A stretch of 64,000 bases of DNA from Caulobacter sp. RHG1 (GCF_013181195.1 NZ_SMZP01000002.1:682001-746000), one strand, 5' to 3'; positions 18,275-27,363 are shown, numbered from the stretch's first letter. Notes: generated by a model from the letters alone, not told the origin. Translations and numbers: made by a program.

Positions 18275-21085
18275 GTGGGCGGTGATGGCGGCTTGGAACT
18301 GGACGCTGACGAAGCCGAACGCCTGGCCGCGCTCAAGCGCCACAACATTCTGGACACGCCGTCCGAACCCGCGTTCGACCGCATCGTCGCCCTGGCCAGG
18401 ATCGTCTGTTCCGCGCCGATCGCCCTGATCAGCTTCATCGACCGCGACCGCCAATGGCTGAAGGCCAAGGTCGGCCTGGATGTCGACGAGACCCCGATCG
18501 ACAAGTCGGTCTGCGCCCTGGCCATCCGCTGGCGCGCTCTGTTCCAGATCCAGGACCTTTCGACCGATCCGCGCACCCGGGACATGGCCCTGGACCGCGA
18601 CGGCGAGCCGCTGCGTTTCTATGCCGGCATGCCGTTGGTCACCCGCGACGGCTTCGCCCTCGGCACGCTGTGCGTCGTGGACCTGCAGGCGCGCACCGGC
18701 CTGACCGATGACGAAGCGGCCGGCCTGGCGCTGCTGGCCCAGCAGATCATCGAGCTGATCGAGGTCCGCGTCGCCGTCGACGACCGCGCCCGGGTCGCCA
18801 GCGACAATCGCGAGAAGCTGGCCCTGGCCGTCAGCGCCGCCCGCATGGGGCAGTTCGACTATGTCCCGGCTACGGGCGAACTGGATTGGGACGATCGCTG
18901 CCGCGAGCTGTTCGGCCTGCCGCCGGGCGCGCCGGTGTCCTACGAGACCGCCTTTCTGGCCGGCCTGCATCCCGATGATCGCGACTATGCAGCGACGGCC
19001 GTCGGCGCGTCGCTGGAGGAAGGCAAGCCGTTCGACGTCGAGTACCGCACCATCGGTCTCGAGGATGGCGTCGAGCGCCACGTCCACGCCCAGGGCATGC
19101 CGATCCTGGAGAACGGCGCGCCCGTCCGACTGATCGGCACCGTCCAGGACGTCACCGCCGACCGTCTTCGCCGCGCCAAGCTGCTGGAGACCGAGGAACG
19201 GCTGCGGCTGGCCCACCGCGCCACCAATGACGCCATCTGGGACTGGGATCTGACCCGCGACCACGTCTTCTGGAATGAGGCGCTGTGCGAGGTGTACGGC
19301 TATCGTCCCGAGGATGTCGTCAACGACGGCGCCTGGTGGATCGAGCACATCCATCCCGACGACCGCGCCCGCATCGACGAGAGCATTCACCTGATCATCG
19401 ACGGCGAGGCGTCCGACTGGACCGACGAGTACCGCTTCCGCCGAGCCGACGGGACCTATGCTGACATTCGCGATCGCGGCTACGTGCTGCGCGACGCGAC
19501 CGGCAAGGCGGTGCGGATGATCGGCGCCATGCTGGACCAGTCCGAGCGCGTGGCCATCGAGCGCGGGCTGGTCAACCAGATCGCCCTCACCGCCTCGGAG
19601 CTGGAGCAGGTCTGGACCGCGACCAACGACCTGATGGGCCGCGTGGGTCAGGACGGACGGCTGCAGTCGATCAATCCGGCCTGGGAGCGCCTCCTGGGCT
19701 GGCGAGAGACCGATCTCCTGGGCCGCCCCTTCTTCGACCTGATCGACCCGGCGGACCGCACCGCGGCGGCCGGCGTAGCCCAGCGCCTGGCGCGCGGCGA
19801 ACGTGTCAGCAACTTCGTCGACCGCCTGCTGGGCGCCGACGGCGACGCCCGGACGATCCTGTGGGACGCCATTCCCGACGGCGACCTCTTCTATGTCATC
19901 GGTCGCGACCTCACCGAACAGCGCGCCATCGAGGAACGCCTGCGCCAGAGCCAGAAGATGGAGGCGGTCGGCCAACTGACCGGCGGCCTGGCCCACGACT
20001 TCAACAACATGCTGACCGGCGTGATCGGCAGCCTGGAACTCTTGAAGCGCAACATCGCCGAGCAGCGCTTCGATCGCGTGGACCGCTACATCGACGCAGC
20101 GACCAGCTCGGCCCAGCGGGCGGCGGCCCTGACCCAGCGCCTGCTGGCCTTCTCGCGCCGCCAGTCGCTGGACGTGCGCACCGTCGACGTCGACCGCGTC
20201 ATCGTCGGCATGGAAGAGCTGCTGCGGCGGACGCTGGGCGAAGGCGTCGGTCTGGACCTGAAGCTGGACGCCAAGGACTGGAACGCCCGCACGGACGCCA
20301 ACCAGCTGGAAAGCGCCCTGCTGAACCTGGCCATCAACGCCCGCGACGCCATGCCGGACGGCGGCGTCCTGACCATCGAAAGCCACGACCGCACTTTGGA
20401 CGTGGCGGCCGCCGGCGAACGGGAAGACCTGCGGCCTGGCGAATATGTCGAGATCACCGTGTCCGACACCGGCCAGGGCATGACCCCCGATGTCGCCGCC
20501 AAGGCCTTCGATCCGTTCTTCACCACCAAGCCGATCGGTCATGGCACGGGCCTGGGCCTGTCGATGATCTACGGCTTCGTCAAGCAGAGCGGCGGCGACG
20601 CCCGCATCAGTTCCGAGCCTGGCCATGGGGCGGTGATCCGGCTTTATCTGCCCCGCGACGCCGCCGAGGTCGAGGACCTCCCCGACGCGCCGACACTGCC
20701 CCTGGCCCCGGCCCGCGACGGCGAGCGGATCATGGTCGTCGAGGACGATCCCGCCGTGCGGATGCTGGTCACGGAGGTGCTGGGCGGCCTCGGCTACGGC
20801 CTGATCGAGGCGGCCGACGGGCGAGAAGCCTGCAGGCTGCTGGACGCCCGCCCCCAGATCGACCTCCTGGTCACCGATGTCGGCCTGCCAGGTCTGAACG
20901 GCCGCCAGCTGGCCGACTACGCCCGCCAGAAGCTGCCGGGCCTGCGGGTGCTGTTCATGACCGGCTATGCCGAGCAGGCGGCGGTGCGATCCGGCTTCCT
21001 GGAGCCCGGCATGGACATCGTCACCAAGCCCTTCGCCATCGACGCCCTGTCGGCCAAGATCCGTGAGATGCTGGAAAGCCGCTAG
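18275..21085 (+). CDS. Hybrid histidine kinase: GAF, three PAS, HisKA, HATPase, receiver
   Basis: A cytosolic kinase of about 936 residues without TM segments. In order: a GAF domain (about 15-150), three PAS segments (about 165-290, 290-415 and 430-545; the middle one has [22 protein letters not shown]), HisKA with phospho-His in [14 protein letters not shown], HATPase ([28 protein letters not shown]), and a C-terminal receiver with phospho-Asp in [13 protein letters not shown] and Lys in VTKPFA. The GTG at 18275 was chosen because GAGAGG lies about 8 bases before it; an upstream GTG at 18218 is open but weaker. Its stop shares CTAG with the converging Lrp-type gene. Signal unknown; phosphoryl flow to another regulator is expected. 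Confidence 0.9.
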   Translation: MGGDGGLELDADEAERLAALKRHNILDTPSEPAFDRIVALARIVCSAPIALISFIDRDRQWLKAKVGLDVDETPIDKSVCALAIRWRALFQIQDLSTDPRTRDMALDRDGEPLRFYAGMPLVTRDGFALGTLCVVDLQARTGLTDDEAAGLALLAQQIIELIEVRVAVDDRARVASDNREKLALAVSAARMGQFDYVPATGELDWDDRCRELFGLPPGAPVSYETAFLAGLHPDDRDYAATAVGASLEEGKPFDVEYRTIGLEDGVERHVHAQGMPILENGAPVRLIGTVQDVTADRLRRAKLLETEERLRLAHRATNDAIWDWDLTRDHVFWNEALCEVYGYRPEDVVNDGAWWIEHIHPDDRARIDESIHLIIDGEASDWTDEYRFRRADGTYADIRDRGYVLRDATGKAVRMIGAMLDQSERVAIERGLVNQIALTASELEQVWTATNDLMGRVGQDGRLQSINPAWERLLGWRETDLLGRPFFDLIDPADRTAAAGVAQRLARGERVSNFVDRLLGADGDARTILWDAIPDGDLFYVIGRDLTEQRAIEERLRQSQKMEAVGQLTGGLAHDFNNMLTGVIGSLELLKRNIAEQRFDRVDRYIDAATSSAQRAAALTQRLLAFSRRQSLDVRTVDVDRVIVGMEELLRRTLGEGVGLDLKLDAKDWNARTDANQLESALLNLAINARDAMPDGGVLTIESHDRTLDVAAAGEREDLRPGEYVEITVSDTGQGMTPDVAAKAFDPFFTTKPIGHGTGLGLSMIYGFVKQSGGDARISSEPGHGAVIRLYLPRDAAEVEDLPDAPTLPLAPARDGERIMVVEDDPAVRMLVTEVLGGLGYGLIEAADGREACRLLDARPQIDLLVTDVGLPGLNGRQLADYARQKLPGLRVLFMTGYAEQAAVRSGFLEPGMDIVTKPFAIDALSAKIREMLESR

Positions 21086-21540
21086 AGATCCGCTGTCAGC
21101 GCCCCGCCCTGCTTGATGGCTTTCATGCAGACCGTGGTCGAGAACCTCTGCACGCCCGGCAGCTGGCTGATTTCCTTGCGCAGCAGGTGATCCAGGGCGT
21201 CGACGTCGGCGGCGACGATACGCAGCAGGTAGTCGCCCGCCCCGGCCGTGGAGTGGCACTCGGTAATGGCCGGATGGCGCAACACGGCGGCCTCGAAGGC
21301 TTCGTAGCGCGCGAAATCGACGGTGGCCTGGGCGTAGACGGTCAGGCCCTTGCCCACGGCGCGGGCGTCGATGCGGGCGTGATAGCCGGCGATGACGCCC
21401 TGCTTCTCCAGCGCCTGGACCCGCGACCAGCACGGCGACTTCGACAGCCCCACCCGCTCGGCCAAGGCCGCGAACGAGATCCGGGCGTCGGCCTCCAGAA
21501 TGCGGAGGATCGACAGGTCGATACGGCTCAGGGTCGACAT
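21082..21540 (-). CDS. Lrp/AsnC-family regulator of kynurenine genes (KynR-like)
   Basis: A 152-residue feast/famine regulator. It has an N-terminal helix-turn-helix (FAALAERVGLSKSPCWSRVQ, about 24-43) and a C-terminal RAM ligand-binding domain (about 70-140). It is divergent from tryptophan 2,3-dioxygenase, matching the known arrangement of KynR, an Lrp-type activator of kynurenine genes in Pseudomonas that senses kynurenine. By context it probably controls kynA and the adjoining PLP-enzyme gene. Orthology is inferred from position and family, not from an alignment. Confidence 0.88.
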   Translation of the reverse strand: MSTLSRIDLSILRILEADARISFAALAERVGLSKSPCWSRVQALEKQGVIAGYHARIDARAVGKGLTVYAQATVDFARYEAFEAAVLRHPAITECHSTAGAGDYLLRIVAADVDALDHLLRKEISQLPGVQRFSTTVCMKAIKQGGALTADL

Positions 21541-21612
21541 TCGTTCTGCTCAGCCTTGGAAATTCGAGCCATCGTTCTAGCGCGAATGACGCCCGCCGCG
21601 CAAAGGAGGACA

Positions 21613-21714
21613 ATGTGCCGAAGGAAGCCCCTTAAGGTTCCTCCATGGCCCAAGACATCACCTATGCGCGGTACCTCGCGCTCGACACCCTGCTTTCGGC
21701 GCAGCAGCCGCTGA
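21613..21714 (+). promoter_or_regulatory. Possible upstream ORF overlapping the kynA start
   Basis: An ATG preceded by the strongest ribosome site of the region (AAAGGAGG, spacing 4) opens a 33-codon frame (MCRRKPLKVPPWPK...) that runs out of frame across the kynA start codon. The GGAGG is complementary to CCTCC placed directly before the kynA ATG. This could set translation of kynA, or the strong site may be chance. Peptide not recognised. Confidence 0.3.
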
Positions 21715-22436
21715 GCGATCGGCATGACGAGCTGCTGTTCATCGTCATCCATCAGACCAAGGAGCTGTGGCTCAAGGAGATCATCCACGAGGTGACCCTG
21801 GCCAAGCGCCTGATCGCTTCCGGCGATGTCGAGCCGGCCTACAAGGCCCTCGCGCGGGTCTCGCGGATCCAGACGGTGATGACCCTGTCGTGGGACATCC
21901 TGGCGACCATGACCCCCGCCGACTACCTCAGCTTCCGGGGCTCGCTGGGGACCAGCTCGGGCTTCCAGTCGCACCAGTTCCGCACCCTGGAATACATGCT
22001 GGGGCTGAAGGACCAGAGCTTCCTGAAGTTCCACGAGGAAGGCTCCAGCGCGCTCGACCAGTTGCAGGCGGCGTTGTCTGCGCCCAGCCTGTATGACGTC
22101 GCTATCGCCCAGCTGCCGCGCCACGGCCTGACCGTGCCGGACGCGGCCTTGCACCGCGACTTCAGCCAGACCTACCAGCCCTCGCCCGAGATCGAAGCGG
22201 CGTGGCTGGAAGTCTATCGCGACACCCAGCGCTACTGGGAGCTCTATCAACTGGCCGAGAAGCTGGTCGACCTGGACGACGCCCTGGTCACCTGGCGCCA
22301 CAAGCATGTGCTGACCGTCGAGCGGATCATCGGCGGTCGGCCTGGCACCGGCGGCACCGACGGCGTCGGCTATCTGGCCAGCACCCTGCGCCGCCGCGCC
22401 TTCCCGGAACTCTGGACCCTAAGAGGAAAGCTGTGA
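21645..22436 (+). CDS. kynA: Tryptophan 2,3-dioxygenase
   Basis: A 263-residue cytosolic haem enzyme that opens the indole ring of L-tryptophan with O2 to give N-formylkynurenine. Family landmarks are all present: ITYARYLALDTLL at the N-terminus, ELLFIVIHQTKELWLKEI, SFRGSLGTSSGFQSHQFR, the haem-ligand histidine in WRHKHVLTVERIIGG and GTGGTDGVGYL near the C-terminus. Length fits bacterial KynA. It is first of an operon with the downstream PLP enzyme (GTGA overlap) and divergent from an Lrp-type regulator. Its own ribosome site is weak (AAGG); an upstream ORF with a strong site overlaps its start. Confidence 0.97.
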   Translation: MAQDITYARYLALDTLLSAQQPLSDRHDELLFIVIHQTKELWLKEIIHEVTLAKRLIASGDVEPAYKALARVSRIQTVMTLSWDILATMTPADYLSFRGSLGTSSGFQSHQFRTLEYMLGLKDQSFLKFHEEGSSALDQLQAALSAPSLYDVAIAQLPRHGLTVPDAALHRDFSQTYQPSPEIEAAWLEVYRDTQRYWELYQLAEKLVDLDDALVTWRHKHVLTVERIIGGRPGTGGTDGVGYLASTLRRRAFPELWTLRGKL

Positions 22437-23602
22437 CCGCCGCCCGCAAGGACCTGTTCTCGAAGGCCCTGGCCGCGCCTGGCCGACTGCACATGGCCGC
22501 CCACAGCCACCACCTGTGGCCCGACGTCACCCTGGCCGCCCAGGTCGAGGCCTGGGAGGACGCCGTCGTCCTGGCCGACCACAAGTGGGACAAGGCGCTG
22601 GGCGAGGTCTATCCGGCCGCGCAGGGGCTGGTGGCGCGCGAGCTGAACCTGCCGTCGCCCGAGACCGTGGTCTTTGGCCCCAACACCCACACCCTGCTGG
22701 CGACGCTGCTGTCGGCCTTTGACCGCAAGCCCGTGCGCGTGCTGGCCACCGACGGCGAGTTCCACTCGTTCCGCCGCCAGGCCCAGCGCTGGGTCGAGGC
22801 GGGCCAGATCGAACTGACCGCCATCGACAGCCAGGCCCCGGACTTCGCCGAGCGGTTTCTGGAGGCCGCGCGCGCCGGCGGCCACGACCTGATCTTCGCC
22901 AGCCATGTCTTCTTCAAGACCGGGACGGTGTTCGACCGCGCCTGGGAGCTGGCCGACCTGGCCCATCCCGAGGGTCCCTGGGTCGTGATCGACGGCTATC
23001 ACGGCTTCCGCGCTGTCCCGACAGACCTGTCGGCCGTGGCCGATCGGATCTTCTACCTGGCGGGCGGCTACAAGTACGCCATGGCTGGCGAAGGCGCGGC
23101 GTTCCTGCATGCGCCGGCGGGCTTCGCGCCCCGCCCCGTGCTGACCGGCTGGTACGCCGAGTTCGGCGACCTGGAGGGCCCGCCCGGCGGGGTCGGCTAC
23201 GCCCGTGACGCCAGCCGCTTCCTGGGCGCGACCTTCGATCCGTCGGGTCTGTATCGCTTCGTGGCGGCCGGTCGGATGCTGGAGGCCGAGGGCCTGACCA
23301 GCGCCAAGGTGGCCCAACATGTCAAAACCTTGCAGCACGACCTGCTAGGCCGCATCGCCGCCGGCGAGGCTGGGGCCCTGAAGGCCGCTATCGTGCTGAA
23401 CCCGCCAGGCGAGCGTTCCCAGGCCCGTTTCCTGGCCCTACGCCATCCCGACGCCAATGCCTGGAAGCATGCGCTGGCCGAAAACGGCGTGGTGGTCGAC
23501 GTCCGCGACGACGTGCTGCGGATCGGCCTGTCACTCTATCACGACGCCGACGACATCGCGGCTTTCACCGCCGCCTGCGCCCGATATATCGCCTCAGCAT
23601 GA
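22433..23602 (+). CDS. Class V PLP-dependent enzyme, probable kynureninase role
   Basis: A 389-residue fold-type I PLP enzyme. It begins with a GTG overlapping the kynA stop (GTGA). Visible landmarks are HLWPDVTLAAQVEAWEDA, WVVIDGYHGFRAVP with the PLP-nitrogen Asp, and GGYKYAMAGEGAAFLHAP with the Schiff-base Lys. The position after kynA suggests kynureninase, which cleaves kynurenine to anthranilate and alanine. However the classical KynU motif around the lysine (SYKYLNAGPG) is replaced by GGYKYAMAGEG, so it may be a diverged kynureninase or another class V aminotransferase. No formamidase gene is seen beside it. Confidence 0.85.
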   Translation: MTAARKDLFSKALAAPGRLHMAAHSHHLWPDVTLAAQVEAWEDAVVLADHKWDKALGEVYPAAQGLVARELNLPSPETVVFGPNTHTLLATLLSAFDRKPVRVLATDGEFHSFRRQAQRWVEAGQIELTAIDSQAPDFAERFLEAARAGGHDLIFASHVFFKTGTVFDRAWELADLAHPEGPWVVIDGYHGFRAVPTDLSAVADRIFYLAGGYKYAMAGEGAAFLHAPAGFAPRPVLTGWYAEFGDLEGPPGGVGYARDASRFLGATFDPSGLYRFVAAGRMLEAEGLTSAKVAQHVKTLQHDLLGRIAAGEAGALKAAIVLNPPGERSQARFLALRHPDANAWKHALAENGVVVDVRDDVLRIGLSLYHDADDIAAFTAACARYIASA

Positions 23603-23651
23603 CAATTTGATCTGGATTATTGCGAAGCATTGCTGAGCGGATATTTGGGAT

Positions 23652-23666
23652 TGCGAATTATTCGCA
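23652..23666. promoter_or_regulatory. Candidate Fur box, perfect 7-1-7 palindrome
   Basis: TGCGAATTATTCGCA is a perfect 7-1-7 inverted repeat in an AT-rich stretch, the geometry of Fur-family boxes (TGATAATNATTATCA type). It lies upstream of a small secreted protein and a FepA/CirA-like TonB receptor, which are classic iron-regulated targets. Fur binding is inferred. Confidence 0.6.
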
Positions 23667-23686
23667 TTGCTCATAGAAGCCCGCCC

Positions 23687-24064
23687 GTGCTGTTCAACCT
23701 TCGCCTTTTTCTGGTCATGATTCACGCCGCCTTCGTGGTGGCGATGAGCCTGCAATCGGCGCTGGACACTCCACATCACTACACGCCGCCAGCCTATCAG
23801 GCTGAAGCGGCGGTCGGTGACCAAGGCGATGTCGGCCCAGGCAATCTTGGCCAAGACCAGATCCAGATCGCCGCCGACGACGCCTCGAACGCGCAGCACG
23901 AAACCGAGACCAGCGTCGATCACGCGATGATCGGCCCGGACGCCGTGGCGGGGCTCCCTCCCCTCCGGGCTCGGTCCCATCTCGACCTGACGACCGCCGG
24001 ACTGCCTGGCAGCCGTCCGGCGACCACGATCGAACGCCCGCCGCGCGCCATTCTGGCCGCCTGA
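23687..24064 (+). CDS. Small secreted or membrane-anchored protein of unknown function
   Basis: About 125 residues from a GTG at 23687; an internal ATG at 23717 and an upstream TTG at 23630 are alternatives, but the latter would lie before the Fur-like box. The N-terminus LRLFLVMIHAAFVVAMSLQSAL is a signal peptide or TM anchor; the rest is polar, rich in Ala, Asp and His, with no recognised domain. It lies between the Fur-like box and the siderophore-type receptor, so it may be iron-regulated. A 7-base hairpin (24072-24088) follows its stop. Not recognised; reality supported by position and signal sequence only. Confidence 0.5.
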   Translation: MLFNLRLFLVMIHAAFVVAMSLQSALDTPHHYTPPAYQAEAAVGDQGDVGPGNLGQDQIQIAADDASNAQHETETSVDHAMIGPDAVAGLPPLRARSHLDLTTAGLPGSRPATTIERPPRAILAA

Positions 24065-24071
24065 GGCGCCG

Positions 24072-24088
24072 GCGGAGCGCTGCTCCGC
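24072..24088. other. Short hairpin GCGGAGC-GCT-GCTCCGC
   Basis: A perfect 7-base stem just after the small secreted-protein gene and before the TonB receptor gene, with no T-run. It may be an mRNA processing or stabilising element; function not known. Confidence 0.4.
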
Positions 24089-24223
24089 AACTGACTTCTA
24101 GACCCTAGCCCTAAGCCGCGGACGAAGCGCCGAACGGCCCTCCGCGTCCTTTTCCAAAGCTCGGACTGCGCGCGCCTGCGTGCGGCCACGGGCGCCTCTG
24201 TCTTCAACAATGGGGATCTGCCA

Positions 24224-26380
24224 ATGTCCAAGTCGCTCAAACTGGCCCTGCTGGGCGCCGGCGCCAGCCTGACGCTCGCCCACGCCGCCGCGGCTCAGCA
24301 GCAGCTGGCCATGCTCGACACCGCCGTCGACAACAACAACACCAATGTCGACAGCCTGGTCGTCACCGCCGCCGGCTTCGAGCAGAAGATCGTCGACGCC
24401 CCCGCCAGCATCACCGTCATTCCGCGCCAGGAACTGGAAGAGATGCGGGCGGCCAGCCTGGCCGAGGTGCTCTCGACCGTCGAAGGCGTCGACGTCGGCG
24501 GCGCGGTCGGCAAGACTGGCGGCCTGACCATCAACATCCGTGGCATGGGCAGCGACTATACCCTGATCCTGATCGACGGCCGTCGCCAGAACACCGCCGG
24601 CAGCGTCACCCCGAACGGCTTCGGCGAGACCTCGACCAGCTTCATGCCGCCGGTCGCCGCGATCGACCGCATCGAGGTCGTGCGCGGCCCGGTTTCCACC
24701 CTCTACGGCTCGGACGCCATGGGCGGCGTCGTCAACATCATCACCCGCAAGGTCGGCAAGACGTGGACCGGCTCGGCCTCGGTCAACGGCACGCTGCAGG
24801 GCGACAGCGAGTTTGGCAATCTGTACGGCGGAGAGCTGTTCGCGACCGGTCCGCTCGTCGCCGATCGCCTGGGCCTGCAGGTGCGCGGCAGCTTCATGAA
24901 CCGTGAAGCCTCGAAGCTGACCTTCGAGAACGTCACGGGCGCCGACGCCCCGATCACCGGCTTCGGCCGCAGCGCCACCAAGAGCGAGATCCGCAACATC
25001 GGCGGCCGCCTGACCCTGACGCCGCACAAGGACCACGACCTGTGGCTGGACGTCGACCACGCCACCCAGTGGTACGACAACTCGACCGGCCAGATGGGCA
25101 CCAACACCTTGGCCGGCGGCTACGCCAACGCCCTGGAGTTCAACCGCACCCAGTACAGCCTGGCCCATGACTGGCGTCTGCCGTTCGGCACGCTGCAGAG
25201 CAACCTGTCGCGCGGCGAGACCGAAACCATCGGCCGCATCGTCCCCCCCGGCGTGGCCGGCGCCGGCGGCGCGCGCAAGCTGGAGTCGGTCAACACCATC
25301 TTCGACAGCAAGCTGCTGTCGCAGTGGCGCAACCACACCTTCACCGTCGGCGGCCAGTACTGGGACGCCAAGATGGTCGACGGCGTGGCGCCGGCCCCGT
25401 TCGTCTTCGAACAGTGGGCGATCTTCGCCGAGGACGAGTGGCGCTTCGCCAAGGACCTGGCCCTCACCGTGGGCGGTCGTCGCGACGACCACAGCACCTT
25501 CGGCAGCCAGTTCAGCCCGCGCGCCTATCTGGTGTGGACCGCCAGCCCGATGCTGACCGTCAAGGGCGGCGTGGCCCGCGGCTTCAAGACCCCGCGCCTC
25601 GAGCAGTTGGCCCCCGGCATCAACGGCTTCGGCAACCAGGGTCGCCTGCCGCTGATCGGCACCCCCACCCTGACGCCTGAAACCAGCACCAGCACCGAAG
25701 CCGGCGTCTACTACGACAACCTCAACGGCTTCACCGCCAACGTCACGGTCTTCAACAACGAGTTCAAGGACAAGATCGCCGCCGGCATCCCGGTGGCCAA
25801 CTGCGCCTTCGGTCTCAACCAGGCCCAGTACGCCAGCGGCCAGGGCCGTCCGGCCGGCTGCGTCGACGTCGGCTTCTTCCCGGGTTCGGCGACCTTCGGC
25901 CAGACGGTCAATATCGACGAGGCGGTCACCCGCGGCGTCGAGGCGGCGGCCCGCTTCCGCTTCCTCGAGGACTGGACCCTGGGCCTGAACTACACCTACA
26001 CCGACAGCGAGCAGAAGAGCGGCACGCAGTCGGGCCAGAAGCTGACCGACACGCCCGAGCACATGGTCAACGGCAATCTGCGCTGGCGCGTGACCGACAA
26101 GCTGAACGCCTGGGTGCGCGGCGAATATCGCAGCGAGCGCTTCCGCGGCGTGGGCGCGGCCTATGACGCCCTGGGCGACTACAAGGCCTACAGCCTGTTC
26201 CACCTGGGCGGCGCCTACCAGATCAGCGACAAGATCACGCTGAACGCCACGATCTACAACCTGTTCAACAAGGACTTCGTGCGTCAGCTGTCCTACGGGA
26301 CGCCGATCGCCTATGCGCCGGAATACACCAACAACCAGGAGCCCCGCCGTCTGTGGGTCTCCCTGCGAGTGGACTTCTAG
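24224..26380 (+). CDS. TonB-dependent receptor, FepA/CirA-like (ferric siderophore)
   Basis: A 718-residue outer-membrane receptor with signal peptide (cleavage after AHAAAAQ), a plug domain (about 50-165; ASITVIPRQEL, RIEVVRGPVSTLYGSDAMGGVVNIITRK) and a 22-strand barrel ending LWVSLRVDF. The STLYGSDAMGGVVNIITRK segment is characteristic of catecholate siderophore/colicin receptors such as FepA, CirA and IrgA. GGGGAT lies 7 bases before the ATG. A Fur-like 7-1-7 box about 560 bases upstream, ahead of the small ORF, fits iron control. Ligand is inferred: ferric catecholate or similar. Confidence 0.9.
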   Translation: MSKSLKLALLGAGASLTLAHAAAAQQQLAMLDTAVDNNNTNVDSLVVTAAGFEQKIVDAPASITVIPRQELEEMRAASLAEVLSTVEGVDVGGAVGKTGGLTINIRGMGSDYTLILIDGRRQNTAGSVTPNGFGETSTSFMPPVAAIDRIEVVRGPVSTLYGSDAMGGVVNIITRKVGKTWTGSASVNGTLQGDSEFGNLYGGELFATGPLVADRLGLQVRGSFMNREASKLTFENVTGADAPITGFGRSATKSEIRNIGGRLTLTPHKDHDLWLDVDHATQWYDNSTGQMGTNTLAGGYANALEFNRTQYSLAHDWRLPFGTLQSNLSRGETETIGRIVPPGVAGAGGARKLESVNTIFDSKLLSQWRNHTFTVGGQYWDAKMVDGVAPAPFVFEQWAIFAEDEWRFAKDLALTVGGRRDDHSTFGSQFSPRAYLVWTASPMLTVKGGVARGFKTPRLEQLAPGINGFGNQGRLPLIGTPTLTPETSTSTEAGVYYDNLNGFTANVTVFNNEFKDKIAAGIPVANCAFGLNQAQYASGQGRPAGCVDVGFFPGSATFGQTVNIDEAVTRGVEAAARFRFLEDWTLGLNYTYTDSEQKSGTQSGQKLTDTPEHMVNGNLRWRVTDKLNAWVRGEYRSERFRGVGAAYDALGDYKAYSLFHLGGAYQISDKITLNATIYNLFNKDFVRQLSYGTPIAYAPEYTNNQEPRRLWVSLRVDF

Positions 26381-26407
26381 AGGCCAAGGATCCTGCCGGG
26401 TCGTCGC

Positions 26408-26770
26408 TCAGGCGGCCCGGCGGATTTCCGCGCCCAACCGGCCCACGGCATAGGGCTTGGCCAGGAAGCGGCCGCCCGTCGGCATCTGGTCCGCCGCCGG
26501 GCGCGCCTGGCCCGAGGTGAGCAGGCAACTGGTCCGCGGCCACCGCCGGCGGATCTCACAGGCCAGGTCCAGGCCGTTCATGCCCGGCATGTCGATGTCG
26601 GTGAACACCACGTCGACCCCGTGGCGCTCGGCGATCACGTCCAGCGCCTCTTCCGCGCAATCGGCCTCGTAGACGGTAAAGCCCTCGTCGCGCAGGCAGT
26701 CGGCCGCCACCATTCGCACCAGCGGCTCGTCGTCGACGACCAGCACCACGCAATCGTTCGGGGCGTCCAT
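26408..26770 (-). CDS. Stand-alone receiver-domain protein
   Basis: A 120-residue single-domain response regulator: Asp13/Asp14, phospho-acceptor Asp58 (FTDIDMPGMNGLD) and Lys in LAKPYA, with no output domain. Thr/Ser at the switch position appears as LLTSGQ. It is second of two receiver genes, 2 bases after the first, so co-translated. Such CheY/DivK-like proteins act as phosphate sinks or allosteric partners; the kinase partner is unknown. Confidence 0.9.
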   Translation of the reverse strand: MDAPNDCVVLVVDDEPLVRMVAADCLRDEGFTVYEADCAEEALDVIAERHGVDVVFTDIDMPGMNGLDLACEIRRRWPRTSCLLTSGQARPAADQMPTGGRFLAKPYAVGRLGAEIRRAA

Positions 26771-26772
26771 GC

Positions 26773-27165
26773 TCAGGCCTCCTCGCCGGCCAGGATCGGC
26801 TGCTCGGCCAGCACCTGGGCCAGCGCCGTCAGCATGTCCCGCGCGGTGAACGGCTTGGCGACGAAGCGCGCGCTATTCACGCCCTCGGCGGCGAAACGCC
26901 CGGCGCACAGGGCCGACATGTAGACCACGGGCAGATCGGGATGCCGCGCCCGCGCCTCGCGCGCCAGGTCGAAGCCGTCGGCCCCCTCGCCCAGATTGAT
27001 GTCGGTCAGCAGCGCGTCCGGCGTCCCGCCCGTCTCCAGCCAGGTGCGGGCTTCGCGCACGCAGTCGGCCTGATGGACCTCAAAACCGGCGGCCGTCAGG
27101 ATCGCCGAGCTCGCCTCGCGCAGCCCAGCGTTATCTTCGACAATAAGGACCAGAGAGCGTTCCAT
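26773..27165 (-). CDS. Stand-alone receiver-domain protein
   Basis: A 130-residue single-domain response regulator with Glu10/Asp11, phospho-acceptor Asp55 (LLTDINLGEGADGFD) and Lys in VAKPFT; no DNA-binding or enzymatic output. A strong ribosome site AGGAGGAAGC precedes the ATG. It is first gene of a receiver pair. The 264-base upstream region has CtrA-like half-sites and, beyond, a large hairpin. The LGEGADGFD insertion is common in receivers attached to hybrid-kinase networks. Partner unknown. Confidence 0.9.
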   Translation of the reverse strand: MERSLVLIVEDNAGLREASSAILTAAGFEVHQADCVREARTWLETGGTPDALLTDINLGEGADGFDLAREARARHPDLPVVYMSALCAGRFAAEGVNSARFVAKPFTARDMLTALAQVLAEQPILAGEEA

Positions 27166-27223
27166 GCTTCCTCCTGATCAAGGAAAAGCGCGGAACGAAG
27201 ATCAGTTTCAGGAAAATCGAGAC

Positions 27224-27248
27224 TTAATTATTTGTAAATAATCGTTAA
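27224..27248. promoter_or_regulatory. Overlapping CtrA-like sites
   Basis: TTAA-N7-TAAA (27224-27238) and GTAA-N7-TTAA (27234-27248) overlap in an AT-rich island just upstream of the receiver pair. The Caulobacter CtrA consensus is TTAA-N7-TTAA, so each copy has one mismatch. Cell-cycle control is a possibility only. Confidence 0.35.
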
Positions 27249-27312
27249 TTCACAAGCTGTGGCAGTAAAGGCAGTAGCTATGCTTCTTCTGCCGCAAAAT
27301 CAGGCCCCTCGG

Positions 27313-27363
27313 CCGGAAGGCGCCGCATCGCGTGGCGTTGGCGATGCGCGCGTCGCCTTCCGG
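27313..27363. other. Long two-stem RNA hairpin
   Basis: Outer stem CCGGAAGGCG/CGCCTTCCGG (10 perfect pairs) and inner stem CGCATCGC/GCGATGCG (8 perfect pairs) are separated by a small asymmetric internal loop, with a 9-base apical loop. It lies in the intergenic region 66 bases before a 27-codon ORF. No T-run follows on either strand, so it is more like a structured leader or RNA element than a terminator. Confidence 0.6.

Noticed and set aside
18206..21613. A 1135-codon open frame antisense to the hybrid kinase gene
   Set aside because: Its translation is low-complexity Gln/His/Arg/Ala-rich text with no domains, and the plus strand encodes a complete kinase. Long antisense frames are expected at this GC content.
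22433..23602. Naming this gene kynU outright
   Set aside because: The lysine motif differs from classical kynureninase; only the class V PLP family and the operon context support it.
24098..26203. A 701-codon minus-strand frame opposite the siderophore receptor
   Set aside because: Shadow of the receptor; no recognisable motif.
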